Of a stretch of 64,000 nt of DNA, positions 17,050 to 25,947 are shown piece after piece; the stretch's first letter is position 1; every line of letters begins with the position of its first letter. Source of the DNA: CALJDF01 sp038121105. GTDB lineage: Bacteria; Pseudomonadota; Alphaproteobacteria; SHVP01. The stretch is taken from positions 1-64,000 of the forward strand of contig JAYONB010000009.1 of the NCBI GenBank assembly GCA_038121105.1, read 5' to 3'. The translations under genes were made by a program, and so were the position numbers. Under the pieces are notes generated by a model that saw only the letters and a list, made by a program, of their open reading frames with translations, made no database searches and was not told where the DNA came from.

Positions 17050-18048
17050 TTATTCGGCCGCGTTCATGACGTCGTCGACCGTACGGTGCTTGTTGATCTT
17101 CATCGTGACGTGATCGCCCGATGTGATCTTGGCATGGCGCGGCGGATTGTCGGCATCGGTGCAAGTCGGAATGCACTCAATAACCGCGTCGTAGTTGGGC
17201 TGATGAAAGATTAGGAGGGAGGTCTTGCTGACGTGGGCTTTGTCGCGCGGCGGATTGGCCACCCGATGTAACGTCGAGATCCACTGATCGTTGGTCCATT
17301 CCGACATCAGGTCGCCGAGGTTGATCGCAAAAGTGTCGGGGATCCAAGGCACCGCCGACCAATTGCCGTCTCGCGTTTGAACCTCCAGCCCGCCGACGTC
17401 GGTGTCGGTCTGCACGATCGTCAAACTGCCGTAGTCGGTATGCGCGCCGGCCCGGCTTTGCCCGGTTGCGGGAGCGATGTCCTCTTGGCCGGGATAATGG
17501 ATCACGCTGAAGTTGGTGATGTGTTTATCGATTTTGTCGGCAAACCAGGTCTCGTCGAGGTCAAGGGCGACGGCGAAGATGCGCATCAAGTCGCCGGCGA
17601 GACGGTTCATTTCGCTGTAATAGGTCTCCCAGACCGATCGCATGTCGCTTGGTTCGTCGGGCCAGAAGTTGGGCGCGAAGTAACGCGATCCCGCGGCACC
17701 GAAATGCTATTCGTCGAAGGCGTGGTCGAAGGGCCCGATCGAGAAGGACTCCTTGATGTCGGGCGGCAGTTCTTCGTCCAAGCTATAGGACAGGCTTTCA
17801 GCACCGTAGGGCGTATAGCCGCGATACCGGTCGGGTGGCATCTTGTAGCGCATCTTTTCCCAAAACGGTCGGTCGAAATACGCATTGCTGACGCGATGCA
17901 TTTCCGCGATCAGGGCTTTGTCGACGCCGTGGCCTTCGACTACGAGGAATCCGATGTTACGGCAGGCATCGTTCAACTGAGCGGCGACACCTTCCTTGTC
18001 GGTCCCGTCCAAGAACCCAGAAATGCTGATCAAAGGGACATCTGACAT
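17050..18048 (-). pseudogene. IPNS-like 2-oxoglutarate/Fe(II) oxygenase interrupted by one in-frame TAG
   Basis: A 332-codon gene of the isopenicillin N synthase-like family, read in one frame but broken by TAG at codon 114 (17707-17709). The N-part has PLISISGFLDG, GFLVVEGHGVD and RGYTPYGAE. After the stop the frame continues with YFAPNFWPDEP, then AGAHTDYGSLTIVQ (iron ligands His and Asp), SEWTNDQWISTLHRVANP (distal His and Arg of RVANP) and FHQPNYDAVIE. All catalytic residues lie after the stop. A single substitution, a sequence error or readthrough would explain it. It sits in an operon with the CitE-like gene (7 bp upstream) and the HD gene (22 bp downstream). Confidence 0.8.
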
Positions 18049-18055
18049 CGAATTA

Positions 18056-18886
18056 CTACTCCTCCGTGGCCGCCAACGTTCGCTGGGCGGATTCGTAAAG
18101 CGGCAGATCGATCATTTGACCATCGGCCTGTGTGGCGGCCCCACTGGCAGCCTCGAATGCCGCCACCACTTTTTTGGCGAATGCGACTTCTTTTTCCGAG
18201 GGCGCGAAGCCTTTGTGAATGCCGGGTATCTGTTTCGGATGAATTGCGATTTTGCCGCGAAACCCGATCGCTTTGATCCCTTGCGTTTCCTCGATCAGGC
18301 CGTCCTCGTCGGCCATGTTCAGCCAGACGCCGTCAATCGCAATGACCTTGTGTCGGGCGCATGCGGCCGCGATGCGACTGCGCGGATAGAGCAGGGGGTC
18401 CCACTCCATCGTGCCGCCCGTCTCGGCGGTAAAGTCCGCCGATCCGAACCCAACCCCACATAGCCGCGGCGATGCCCCAGCGATGTCATAGGCATTGTCG
18501 AGCCCCTCGGTGGTCTCGATGACCGCGATGAGCTCGAGATCGGGATGTCCGGCCAGCAGGCCGTCGACCCAGCGTACCTCGTCGGCGCTGCCGACCATCG
18601 GGATCAGGATGCCATCGGGTGCGGTCGGCGAGTCGATCAACGCGACGAGATCGCGCAAACCTGCATCGGTCTTGGGCGAGTTGATCCGGATAAATCGACG
18701 CGCGGCGCCGCTGTAGGGCGCCGCGAGGCTGTCCATCACGATGCCGCGGGCCTCATCTTTGGCCTCAGGTGGTACCGCATCTTCAAGGTCGATCGCGATC
18801 AGGTCCGCGCCGCTATTGGCGGCTTTTTCGAATCGCTCCGGTCGATTGCCGGGAACGAACAACGTGCTACGAAAAAGACGGGTAAT
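18056..18886 (-). CDS. HpcH/HpaI / CitE-like CoA ester lyase with probable ATT start
   Basis: A 276-aa TIM-barrel aldolase/lyase related to CitE and malyl-CoA lyases. STLFVPGNRPERFEKA, GADLIAIDLEDAVPP (metal-binding acidic pair), RFIRINSP (CoA/substrate Arg) and VIETTEGLDNAYDIA are typical, and KIAIHPKQI closes the barrel. Family members cleave or form malyl-, citramalyl- or citryl-CoA. The natural N-terminus (x-TRLFRSTLF) has no ATG, GTG or TTG; the codon at that place is ATT (18884-18886), 5 nt after AGGGAGG. In-frame TTG codons further up (to 19006) reach into the promoter of the divergent nitrilase. It leads the operon with the oxygenase and HD genes. Confidence 0.85.
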   Translation of the reverse strand: MTRLFRSTLFVPGNRPERFEKAANSGADLIAIDLEDAVPPEAKDEARGIVMDSLAAPYSGAARRFIRINSPKTDAGLRDLVALIDSPTAPDGILIPMVGSADEVRWVDGLLAGHPDLELIAVIETTEGLDNAYDIAGASPRLCGVGFGSADFTAETGGTMEWDPLLYPRSRIAAACARHKVIAIDGVWLNMADEDGLIEETQGIKAIGFRGKIAIHPKQIPGIHKGFAPSEKEVAFAKKVVAAFEAASGAATQADGQMIDLPLYESAQRTLAATEE

Positions 18887-18891
18887 GATAG

Positions 18892-18898
18892 CCTCCCT
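18892..18898 (-). promoter_or_regulatory. Strong Shine-Dalgarno before the ATT codon
   Basis: AGGGAGG on the minus strand, 5 nt before ATT at 18886, is the best ribosome site in the region and fixes the likely start of the CitE-like protein despite the rare initiation codon. Confidence 0.6.
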
Positions 18899-19017
18899 GG
18901 GTGGTCGTTTTCCCGCCAGGATGGGCCGGACGCGCAGGGCGGTCAACGGCTCATCGCGCAGTTGCGCCGTGCGATCTGAGAGAGACAATCGCGGCGGTAT
19001 TTGCAAGAGGAGAAACC

Positions 19018-20961
19018 ATGCTCGTTATTTCCCAAGCCCCTTGGGGTCTGGAAACGCTCGCCGGAGACACAGCGGCGCATATTCGAGCCGCCAAGCGGCG
19101 GTGGGAGGACGACCTTCCGCCCTTGGTTCTCTTGCCGATCGCCGACCCTGCCCCCGTCAACCCGGACGAGCATGCGATCGAGGCGGCCCTCGGCGCCTTG
19201 GCGCAAGAAGAAGCGATCTATCTGGGCGGAGCCGCACAAGTGACCACCGCGTCGGCAGGTCAAGCGCAGAGCATTGCCTATCTTTTTGGGCCAGATGGCA
19301 CGCGTCTGTTGCGGACCCCGAAAATCTCGCCCGATCTGGTGGATCGCTACAACGACTCGACGGCGGATTACAACACGCCGGCGGCGTTCGATGTCGCGTC
19401 GACCCCCCACGGACAACTCGGTTTTTTGATCGGCGAAGACGTGCTGTTCCCGCATCTGGTGCGCGCATTGACGCTGAGCGGATGTGAGCTGTTGCTCAAC
19501 CCGGTCCGCGAGACCAGCGACGACCGCTTCGAGATGCGCCAGATCGTGCGCCGCGCCCGACCCTATGAAAACCGCATTTACTTGGCATGTGCCGCACCCC
19601 GCGCGGCCGCCATCGAAGGCGCGTCGATCACGTTGCCTGCGCCGTCGGCGCTGAACGACTGGATTGGAAACACCGTGCGTGCCCAAGGTGACGAAGATTT
19701 CATCATGTGCACGCCCGATATCGATCGGTTGCGTCGTCTACGGCAAGCGCCCGGGCCCAACTTCCCGGCGATTTTGCGCACCCAGCTTTATGCGCCCGGC
19801 TATGCCGCGACCGGGGAAAATGTCGCTGAATCACCGACAACGCGTGCCGCCTGGCGTGACGAAGGACAACGCCGCGTTGCGGCCTCGGCCGCACAGCCTG
19901 CCCCGGAGGAACGGCTCAACTACGGCGTGATCCTCGGGCAACACGTCGTCCGTATTCTGCGCGATGCGAACCTTGCCGCCGAAACCAAAATGCGCAACGT
20001 CGAAGAGGCGGTCGAGCTCGTCCAGTTCCGGGTCGAACGCACCAAGCCGGGGATTGTTGTGTTTCCCGAGTTTTTCATTACCGGCGCGCAGGTCAACCGA
20101 ACCCCCGACGTGTGGGCGCAGATCGGGGTGCGGTTTCCGGGTCCGGAGATCGATCGCTTGTGCCAGTTCGCCCAGGACATGGGGTGCTATGTGTCCGGTG
20201 GGTGCTTCGAAACGGATGACGATTGGCCGGGCCGTTTTTTCAATACCGCTTTCATCATCGACGACAGCGGCACCGTCATTCATCGTTACCGCAAGATCCA
20301 ATGCGCCGACGTTCTGGGTACATTGCCCGACACCACGCCGGGTAGCGTCTTTTCGCGCTATGTCGACAAGTACGGTTATGACCATCTCTTTCCAGTGGTG
20401 AAAACTCCCTTGGGTGTTCTCGGCACCATCGTGTGCTTCGACATGAACTTCCCGGAAACCACGCGCGCACTCGTGCGGCGCGGTGCGGAGGTCATTCTGC
20501 ATCCGACATCCGAGCCGCATGGAGGCGGGCGTTCGGCGTGGGAGATGGGTCGGCGCACACGTGCGTTCGAGAACACGGCTTACATCGTTTCGGCGGCGAT
20601 GGGGGGCGAATACCTCAATCATGCCGATACCGTGCCCAACCTCTATTCCCGCGGACACGCCAAAATCGTGAACTACGACGGCAATGTTCAGGTCGTGGCC
20701 GACGGGCCGGGCCGGGTTGCCCTCGAAGGTCGGATAGACCTGAGAGCATTGCGTAGGGCGCGGACGAATCCGTTCAACAATCTCGCGGCGTGGGACGAAC
20801 CTGCGGTCTACGGCCACGTTTACGCGGCGCGTCAAGGATTGCCCAACGACCTATGGGCCGACGACGCGGCCGAATTTCCCTATCGTGGCATGAAGCCGAC
20901 GATGGCGGTGGTTCGCAAATACACCGACGAGGGTATCTTCGTGCCACCCGACGCGATCTAG
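19018..20961 (+). CDS. Tandem nitrilase-fold amidohydrolase with degenerate N-terminal copy
   Basis: 647 aa, about twice a normal nitrilase. The C-terminal copy (about 300-600) carries the full Glu-Lys-Cys triad: VVFPEFF (Glu351), RYRKIQ (Lys426), IVCFDMNFPE (Cys473). The N-terminal copy (about 1-270) aligns by eye but has LLPIAD in place of the Glu, keeps Lys102 in RTPKIS, and reads LIGEDVLFP where Cys should be (Gly139, then Glu140). So one half is catalytic and the other is structural or regulatory. It hydrolyses C-N bonds in nitriles, amides or carbamoyl compounds. AAGAGGAG precedes ATG 19018. It is divergent from the CitE-like operon and convergent (4-nt overlap) with a small zinc protein. 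Confidence 0.88.
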   Translation: MLVISQAPWGLETLAGDTAAHIRAAKRRWEDDLPPLVLLPIADPAPVNPDEHAIEAALGALAQEEAIYLGGAAQVTTASAGQAQSIAYLFGPDGTRLLRTPKISPDLVDRYNDSTADYNTPAAFDVASTPHGQLGFLIGEDVLFPHLVRALTLSGCELLLNPVRETSDDRFEMRQIVRRARPYENRIYLACAAPRAAAIEGASITLPAPSALNDWIGNTVRAQGDEDFIMCTPDIDRLRRLRQAPGPNFPAILRTQLYAPGYAATGENVAESPTTRAAWRDEGQRRVAASAAQPAPEERLNYGVILGQHVVRILRDANLAAETKMRNVEEAVELVQFRVERTKPGIVVFPEFFITGAQVNRTPDVWAQIGVRFPGPEIDRLCQFAQDMGCYVSGGCFETDDDWPGRFFNTAFIIDDSGTVIHRYRKIQCADVLGTLPDTTPGSVFSRYVDKYGYDHLFPVVKTPLGVLGTIVCFDMNFPETTRALVRRGAEVILHPTSEPHGGGRSAWEMGRRTRAFENTAYIVSAAMGGEYLNHADTVPNLYSRGHAKIVNYDGNVQVVADGPGRVALEGRIDLRALRRARTNPFNNLAAWDEPAVYGHVYAARQGLPNDLWADDAAEFPYRGMKPTMAVVRKYTDEGIFVPPDAI

Positions 20962-21227
20962 AACGGTGCGACCGGGAACACCTTAGGTGCACCGGGGATA
21001 TCGACATCGTTCCAGTTGGGGTTCACCGTGCAATCGCGTGCGCCGCACGCGGTACACACAAGGCTGTCGGCAACTTGCGGGATCGGGTGGTTTGCACCTA
21101 GCCGCGCAATCAGCGGGGCCACGTCCATGATGCCGTGGTGATGGCATTGGACGCACCAGACGAAAAGGCGCATACCTTCTTCGACGAGCCACGAAAGCGG
21201 TACCGTGGTTTCTTGTGCTGTCGACAT
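20958..21227 (-). CDS. Small putative zinc-binding protein
   Basis: An 89-aa soluble protein of unknown function. Two cysteine pairs, FVWCVQCHHHG and LVCTACGARDC, can form a zinc ribbon. The ATG at 21227 (MSTAQETTVPLSWL) is a plausible start; an in-frame extension to 21269 is not supported. Its stop overlaps that of the nitrilase by 4 nt (shared CTAG). Confidence 0.6.
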   Translation of the reverse strand: MSTAQETTVPLSWLVEEGMRLFVWCVQCHHHGIMDVAPLIARLGANHPIPQVADSLVCTACGARDCTVNPNWNDVDIPGAPKVFPVAPF

Positions 21228-21364
21228 GGTGCAGGTGTACCGGGTGTGGGGTCCATCGTCTGCTTGCATGTTGCAGTCAATTCGTCGGCTTGGTGATCTG
21301 GGTTTGTCGGTTCTATTTGTTATGGTGGCGCTATTTTTTTCCTAACGCATAGGTTGTCGGCTGC

Positions 21365-22537
21365 GTGTTGATTCTTCTGGCAGGCCTCAGCGCCATCGGT
21401 TGGATCGGTGGCGTGATGTACACCCCGGCCATTCCGCAACTGGCTCGCGACCTCGGGACCAGCCCGGCGGCGGCTCAATTTACGTTGACCGTGTTCCTCG
21501 CGGTTTTTGCGATCTCCCAGTTGATCTACGGCCCGTTGTCCGACCGTTACGGCCGGCGCTGGGTTTTGCTGATCAGCTTGCTGCTGTACGGCATCGGGTC
21601 GGTGGCCGTGGCGTTGTCGCCGACCATCGAATGGATGACCCTCGCGCGGGTTTTGCAGGCGTTCGGTGCGGTTGGGGGCACCATTCTCGCCCGTGCGATC
21701 GCGCGCGACCTTTGGGACTTCCCCGCGGTTCGACGTCCGATGGCGCTGATCAATAGCGGCGGGAGTTTAGCGCCGTTGATGGCGCTCGTGGCGGGCGGAT
21801 TTGTCGCCAATGCGTTGGGTTGGCAGGGTATCTTCTGGGTAACGGCAGCCATCGCGTTCTTCTTTCTTGGTGCCGCCATCCTCTACTTGCCCGAGACCCA
21901 TAAGGTGCGCGATGCCACCGCCTATGGCGGGTTACGCATGCTCACCAACTACGGTCGCTTGCTGCGCTCGCCGTTGTTCATGAGCTATGCGTTGTCGCAA
22001 GCATTGCTGAGCGGCGGGATCTTCGGCTTCATGACCGGCGGGCCGTTCGTGATCATTGACAACCTCGGGATCAGCAGCAGTCTTTACGGCGTGCTGACGG
22101 CGATGCTGCCGGGTGGTTTCATTATCGGCAATTTGCTGGCCAGCCGTGCGTCGAAGCGATTGTCGATTCACCCGCTGGTCGTTGCCGGGTGTTCACTGGC
22201 CGCGGTGTCGGCCTGCATCTCGTTTGCTTTTGTTTGGTCAGGCAATCTCAACCTCACGATCATCTATCCACTGATGATGATTTATACGATCGGCGTGGGG
22301 ATCAATATTCCCAACGCGATGGCGGGTGCGATCGAGGTCGATCCCAGGATCGCCGGTACCGGTGCTGCATTGCTCGGCGCGACATCGTTTAGCGCGATGT
22401 CGCTGTCGAGTTTCCTTGTCGGCAGCGTCGAAAGCGGCAGCGGTGTTGGCATGACCGGCATGCTCGCGGCGCTGTCGGTGCCGGGCCTACTGTTTGCGAT
22501 CGCCAGCGTTTTCTTGTCGCGTCGGGTGGGCCGCTAG
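21365..22537 (+). CDS. Bcr/CflA-family multidrug efflux MFS transporter
   Basis: A 390-aa 12-helix transporter. YTPAIPQLARDLG follows helix 1, motif A is GPLSDRYGRRWVL at about 60-72, and RVLQAFGAVGGTILARAIARD is the Bcr/CflA motif in helix 4. It exports drugs or small metabolites by proton antiport. The GTG at 21365 gives a very short N-terminus that begins almost inside helix 1; an in-frame TAG lies five codons before it, so no longer start exists. Confidence 0.88.
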   Translation: MLILLAGLSAIGWIGGVMYTPAIPQLARDLGTSPAAAQFTLTVFLAVFAISQLIYGPLSDRYGRRWVLLISLLLYGIGSVAVALSPTIEWMTLARVLQAFGAVGGTILARAIARDLWDFPAVRRPMALINSGGSLAPLMALVAGGFVANALGWQGIFWVTAAIAFFFLGAAILYLPETHKVRDATAYGGLRMLTNYGRLLRSPLFMSYALSQALLSGGIFGFMTGGPFVIIDNLGISSSLYGVLTAMLPGGFIIGNLLASRASKRLSIHPLVVAGCSLAAVSACISFAFVWSGNLNLTIIYPLMMIYTIGVGINIPNAMAGAIEVDPRIAGTGAALLGATSFSAMSLSSFLVGSVESGSGVGMTGMLAALSVPGLLFAIASVFLSRRVGR

Positions 22538-22570
22538 CCGACGTTTGCGCGGCGCTTGGCCACGGCGGTG

Positions 22571-23593
22571 CTATCTCTGCGAGGTGGGGTCGTCGCTCAC
22601 TCGAATGATGGTCTTGCCGAAGTTCTGTCCGCTCATTAGGCGCGAAAATACCAGCGGCGCGGACTCGATGCCGTCATGGAGTTCTTCCTTGTAGCGAAGC
22701 CGGCCCGCAGCGAACCAAGGCACGGCCTCTTTCAGAAAATCGGCCCGCCGATCTTCAAAGTCGTAGACCACAAGTCCTTTAATTTGCGCCCGCTTGCTGA
22801 CGATCGGGCCGAGATTGGGGCCGGGCGGGGCCTCCTTCATGTTGTATGGCGCGATAAGGCCGCAAATGAGGATGCGCGCATTCATCGCGAGGTGATCGCG
22901 TACGATCGTGTTGAGGACATCGCCGCCGGCGTTGTCGAAATATACGTCCACGCCGTCGGGGCAGTGTTCGGCAAGAACCGACGACCAGTCGGGGTTCTTG
23001 TAGTTGATGCAGGCATCGAACCCGGCGTCGTGGGCCCACGCACATTTTTCGTCGCTCCCGGCCAGGCCAATGGCGCGGGCGCCTTTCAGGTTGGCGATCT
23101 GGCCGGCCATCGATCCCACAGCGCCGGAAGCGGCGGACACCAGTAGGGTTTCGCCCGGCTGGATTGGGTCCAGCACGCACAGGCCCGACCACGCTGTCAG
23201 GCCCGGCATGCCAAGAATGCCCAAGGCGGTCGTCATGGGCGCGATCGCCGGGTCGACCTGTATCACGTCGCTCGCATCGACCACGGCGTATTGCTGCATG
23301 CCGGATTCGATACAGACGAAATCCCCTGCGTTGATGCCGTCGATCCGCGAGTCGACGACTTGGCTCACGGTGCGTCCCAGCATCAAATCGCCTGGCTGCG
23401 GTTGCCGGTCGAAATGGCGCCCACTCAATCGCGAACGCACATAAGGATCGACCACGAGGTAAATGGTCTTGGCGAGCAGCTCTCCAGGCCCAGGGCGGGG
23501 CACCGTTCCCTCGACAATCTCAAGATCTTCTGGTGCCGGGATACCTTCCGGGATCCGTTTGACGCGGACTTGAAGATTGGGTTCGTTGATCAC
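22571..23593 (-). CDS. CurA/YncB-type NADP-dependent oxidoreductase
   Basis: A 340-aa leukotriene-B4 dehydrogenase/curcumin reductase type MDR. VKRIPEGIPAPEDLEIVEG at the N-terminus and SAASGAVGSMAGQIAN (NADP Rossmann motif, about residues 154-169) are diagnostic; YFDNAGGDVLN and PYNM are conserved further on. It reduces the double bond of enones with NADPH. It starts at GTG 23593, 12 bp after the CDF transporter stop, so it is the last gene of the MscS-CDF operon. Confidence 0.9.
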   Translation of the reverse strand: MINEPNLQVRVKRIPEGIPAPEDLEIVEGTVPRPGPGELLAKTIYLVVDPYVRSRLSGRHFDRQPQPGDLMLGRTVSQVVDSRIDGINAGDFVCIESGMQQYAVVDASDVIQVDPAIAPMTTALGILGMPGLTAWSGLCVLDPIQPGETLLVSAASGAVGSMAGQIANLKGARAIGLAGSDEKCAWAHDAGFDACINYKNPDWSSVLAEHCPDGVDVYFDNAGGDVLNTIVRDHLAMNARILICGLIAPYNMKEAPPGPNLGPIVSKRAQIKGLVVYDFEDRRADFLKEAVPWFAAGRLRYKEELHDGIESAPLVFSRLMSGQNFGKTIIRVSDDPTSQR

Positions 23594-23605
23594 GACACGG
23601 TTCCG

Positions 23606-24550
23606 TTACGGTTTTTCTTGCGCATCTGCCGCGTGGCCACGCCAACTCTGAGCTTCGATGAACACCCTTTTGACCTCGCGGTGAGAGTCCTTGATCCGCC
23701 GTTCCAACGTGCTGATCGCCGCTTCGACGTCCACCGAGCTCATGCGATCTTCAAAATCGAGACTTAGGTTGATCAAAATGTCCCGCGGGCCAAGGTGCAT
23801 CGTCAAAAGCTCATTTGTTGCGAGGATGCCGGGGCTCTCTTCGATGATGGCGCGGACGCTGTCCTGGAGGTCGCGGCTGGCGGCTTCCCCGATCAGAAGG
23901 CCCTTGCTTTCGAAAGCCAGCAGGGCGGCGATTCCCGCCAAAATGACCCCGATCAGAATCGAGGCGATCGCGTCGATTTCCGGCGCATGGAAGGCATGGG
24001 ACAGGGCGATGCCGACGGCGGCCACGATCAGGCCGAGCATTGCCGCCGAATCTTCGAACAAGACTGTGAATACCGTCGGGTCCTTGCTCCGGCGGACCTC
24101 GCGTAAGAACGACCGGTCGCCGCGTATTTTGTTGAATTCGCGGTAGGCGATAACCCAGGCGACACCTTCGAAAATCATTGCGGCGCCCAGAACGATGTAG
24201 TTCACCGTCGGATCACGCAGTTCATGCCCTTCGCCCATCAAGGCAGTAATGCCCTCGTAGATCGATACGCCGGACCCCACCGCGAAAATCATCACGGCAA
24301 CGACGAAAGTCCAGAAATAGAGCTCCATGCCGTAACCGAAGGGGTGCATTTCGTCGGCCGGCCGGGCGGCTCGGCGAAGCCCGTACAGGATCAAGACCTG
24401 ATTGCCGCTGTCGACGAGAGAGTGAATGGCCTCGCTCAGCATGGCTGAGCTTCCGGTCAATCCGGCCGCGCCGAATTTGGTCACGGCAATCAACAGATTG
24501 CCGGCAAGCGCAGCGTAGATGACGGTCTTCGATCCGCCCTGGGCCGCCAT
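23606..24550 (-). CDS. Cation diffusion facilitator family transporter
   Basis: 314 aa, six membrane helices and a C-terminal metallochaperone-like domain. Metal-site helices: SEAIHSLVDSGNQVLILYG (HxxxD, near residues 43-47) and LFEDSAAMLGLIVAA (ExxD in helix 5). It exports Zn, Mn, Fe or Co from the cytoplasm. The ATG directly abuts the MscS stop (TAAATG), so translation is coupled. It resembles the SLC30A9-like branch by its GMELYFWTFVVAVMIFAVG segment. Confidence 0.88.
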   Translation of the reverse strand: MAAQGGSKTVIYAALAGNLLIAVTKFGAAGLTGSSAMLSEAIHSLVDSGNQVLILYGLRRAARPADEMHPFGYGMELYFWTFVVAVMIFAVGSGVSIYEGITALMGEGHELRDPTVNYIVLGAAMIFEGVAWVIAYREFNKIRGDRSFLREVRRSKDPTVFTVLFEDSAAMLGLIVAAVGIALSHAFHAPEIDAIASILIGVILAGIAALLAFESKGLLIGEAASRDLQDSVRAIIEESPGILATNELLTMHLGPRDILINLSLDFEDRMSSVDVEAAISTLERRIKDSHREVKRVFIEAQSWRGHAADAQEKP

Positions 24551-25876
24551 TTATTGGGATCTTTCGCTGGGCGCAATCTCACCGGGAGAGGTCGGCGGTG
24601 CCTCTTTGATGTGGACATCCCGTTGCGGGTAGGGGATTTCGATGCCATGCGCGTGGAATCGATCCCAAACACCAAGAAACAGGTCGCTACGAACGTTCAT
24701 CAGCCCGTTCATCGGATCGTCGATCCAGTAGGACACCGCGAGGTCCACAGAACTGTCCCCGAACCCGCGCACCCAACAAGCCGGTTTGGGGTCTTTCAGA
24801 ATACGAGGCACTTCGGCGGCGGCCTCAAGGCATAGCGCCATCGCCTGACGGGGGTCGGACTTGTAGTGGATGCCGATCTGAGCCGTTTGTCGCAAGATTT
24901 GATCGCTGAACGACCAGTTGACCACCTGCTGTGTGATCAGGTCTTCGTTGGGGATCAAGTGCTCATGGGCATCCGGCGTCGTCACTGACACGTAGCGGGC
25001 GCCCAAAGACGCAACCCGCCCATAGGTGTCGCCGATCTCGATGACGTCGCCCGGTTTGATCGACTTGTCGAGCAGGATGATGATTCCGCTAATGAAGTTG
25101 CCGAAAACCTTTTGCAACCCGAAGCCGATGCCGACACCAAGGGCGCCCGTAAAGACCGCAAAAGCGGTTAGATCGATGCCGACACTGCTGATCGCTGCAA
25201 CGATGGCGATGATAATCAGAACGATTCGGGACAAGTTTGTCAGGAGGACTTGTACCGATGGCGTGAGATCGGAGATCGATTGGATACGTCGTTCCAGTGC
25301 ATGCGACAGCACGATCGCAAGCCACAGCAGGAACCCGAGGGCGAACACGCCCTTGAAAACGGTCAGCGCGGATACACGCAACGTACCTAGCGTGAACGAC
25401 GCCGCATCCAGCGCTTCGACCGTCACGTCGAGGAGGCCGATAATGTTGAGTGCGGCGATCGCCCAGACAATAAACGACACGAATCGCGTCAGAGCGGTAT
25501 CGCCGGCGATGCCCGAGACGAAACGAATGACCGCCCATGCCGTAAACAGGCTCGCCACCATTTCGATGAAGCGGTTTGGCAGATCGAGGCCGCCCGCGAC
25601 CCCGGTCCCGATCCATAACAGCAACACGGCGAGGATCGGAAAAGAGAGTCCTACAATCGTGCCGGATACCCGCCGGACGCGACTGTCGAATTTGCCAACT
25701 GATAGGGTTCGTTCGGTCAGCCGCTTTGCGGCGTTGCGGCCAAGAAAAGCAGCGCCCACGAGGACGAGGGCAACGACGATTTGTGCCACCGTCGACGGTA
25801 CCAGCACCTCTGTCATGATCCAGCGCGCGATGTCTTGATACCAACGCACGACGAACTCGATGTTGAACGATGTCAC
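24551..25876 (-). CDS. MscS-family mechanosensitive channel
   Basis: 441 aa, with about five to six membrane helices. The pore helix and beta domain are clear: FTGALGVGIGFGLQKVFGNF at about residues 243-262, then ISGIIILLDKSIKPGDVIEIG and HEHLIPNEDLITQQVVNWS. It protects against osmotic downshock. The GTG start at 25876 has a GAGAC site upstream. It is the first gene of an operon with the CDF transporter and the CurA-like oxidoreductase, an unusual combination. Confidence 0.93.
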   Translation of the reverse strand: MTSFNIEFVVRWYQDIARWIMTEVLVPSTVAQIVVALVLVGAAFLGRNAAKRLTERTLSVGKFDSRVRRVSGTIVGLSFPILAVLLLWIGTGVAGGLDLPNRFIEMVASLFTAWAVIRFVSGIAGDTALTRFVSFIVWAIAALNIIGLLDVTVEALDAASFTLGTLRVSALTVFKGVFALGFLLWLAIVLSHALERRIQSISDLTPSVQVLLTNLSRIVLIIIAIVAAISSVGIDLTAFAVFTGALGVGIGFGLQKVFGNFISGIIILLDKSIKPGDVIEIGDTYGRVASLGARYVSVTTPDAHEHLIPNEDLITQQVVNWSFSDQILRQTAQIGIHYKSDPRQAMALCLEAAAEVPRILKDPKPACWVRGFGDSSVDLAVSYWIDDPMNGLMNVRSDLFLGVWDRFHAHGIEIPYPQRDVHIKEAPPTSPGEIAPSERSQ

Positions 25877-25947
25877 GGAATGTCTCGCGGTAAAGTAGCT
25901 TTGTCCTAGAGGTGCCAGCGTATCAGAGAGGCAGGTCGAGCGTATGC

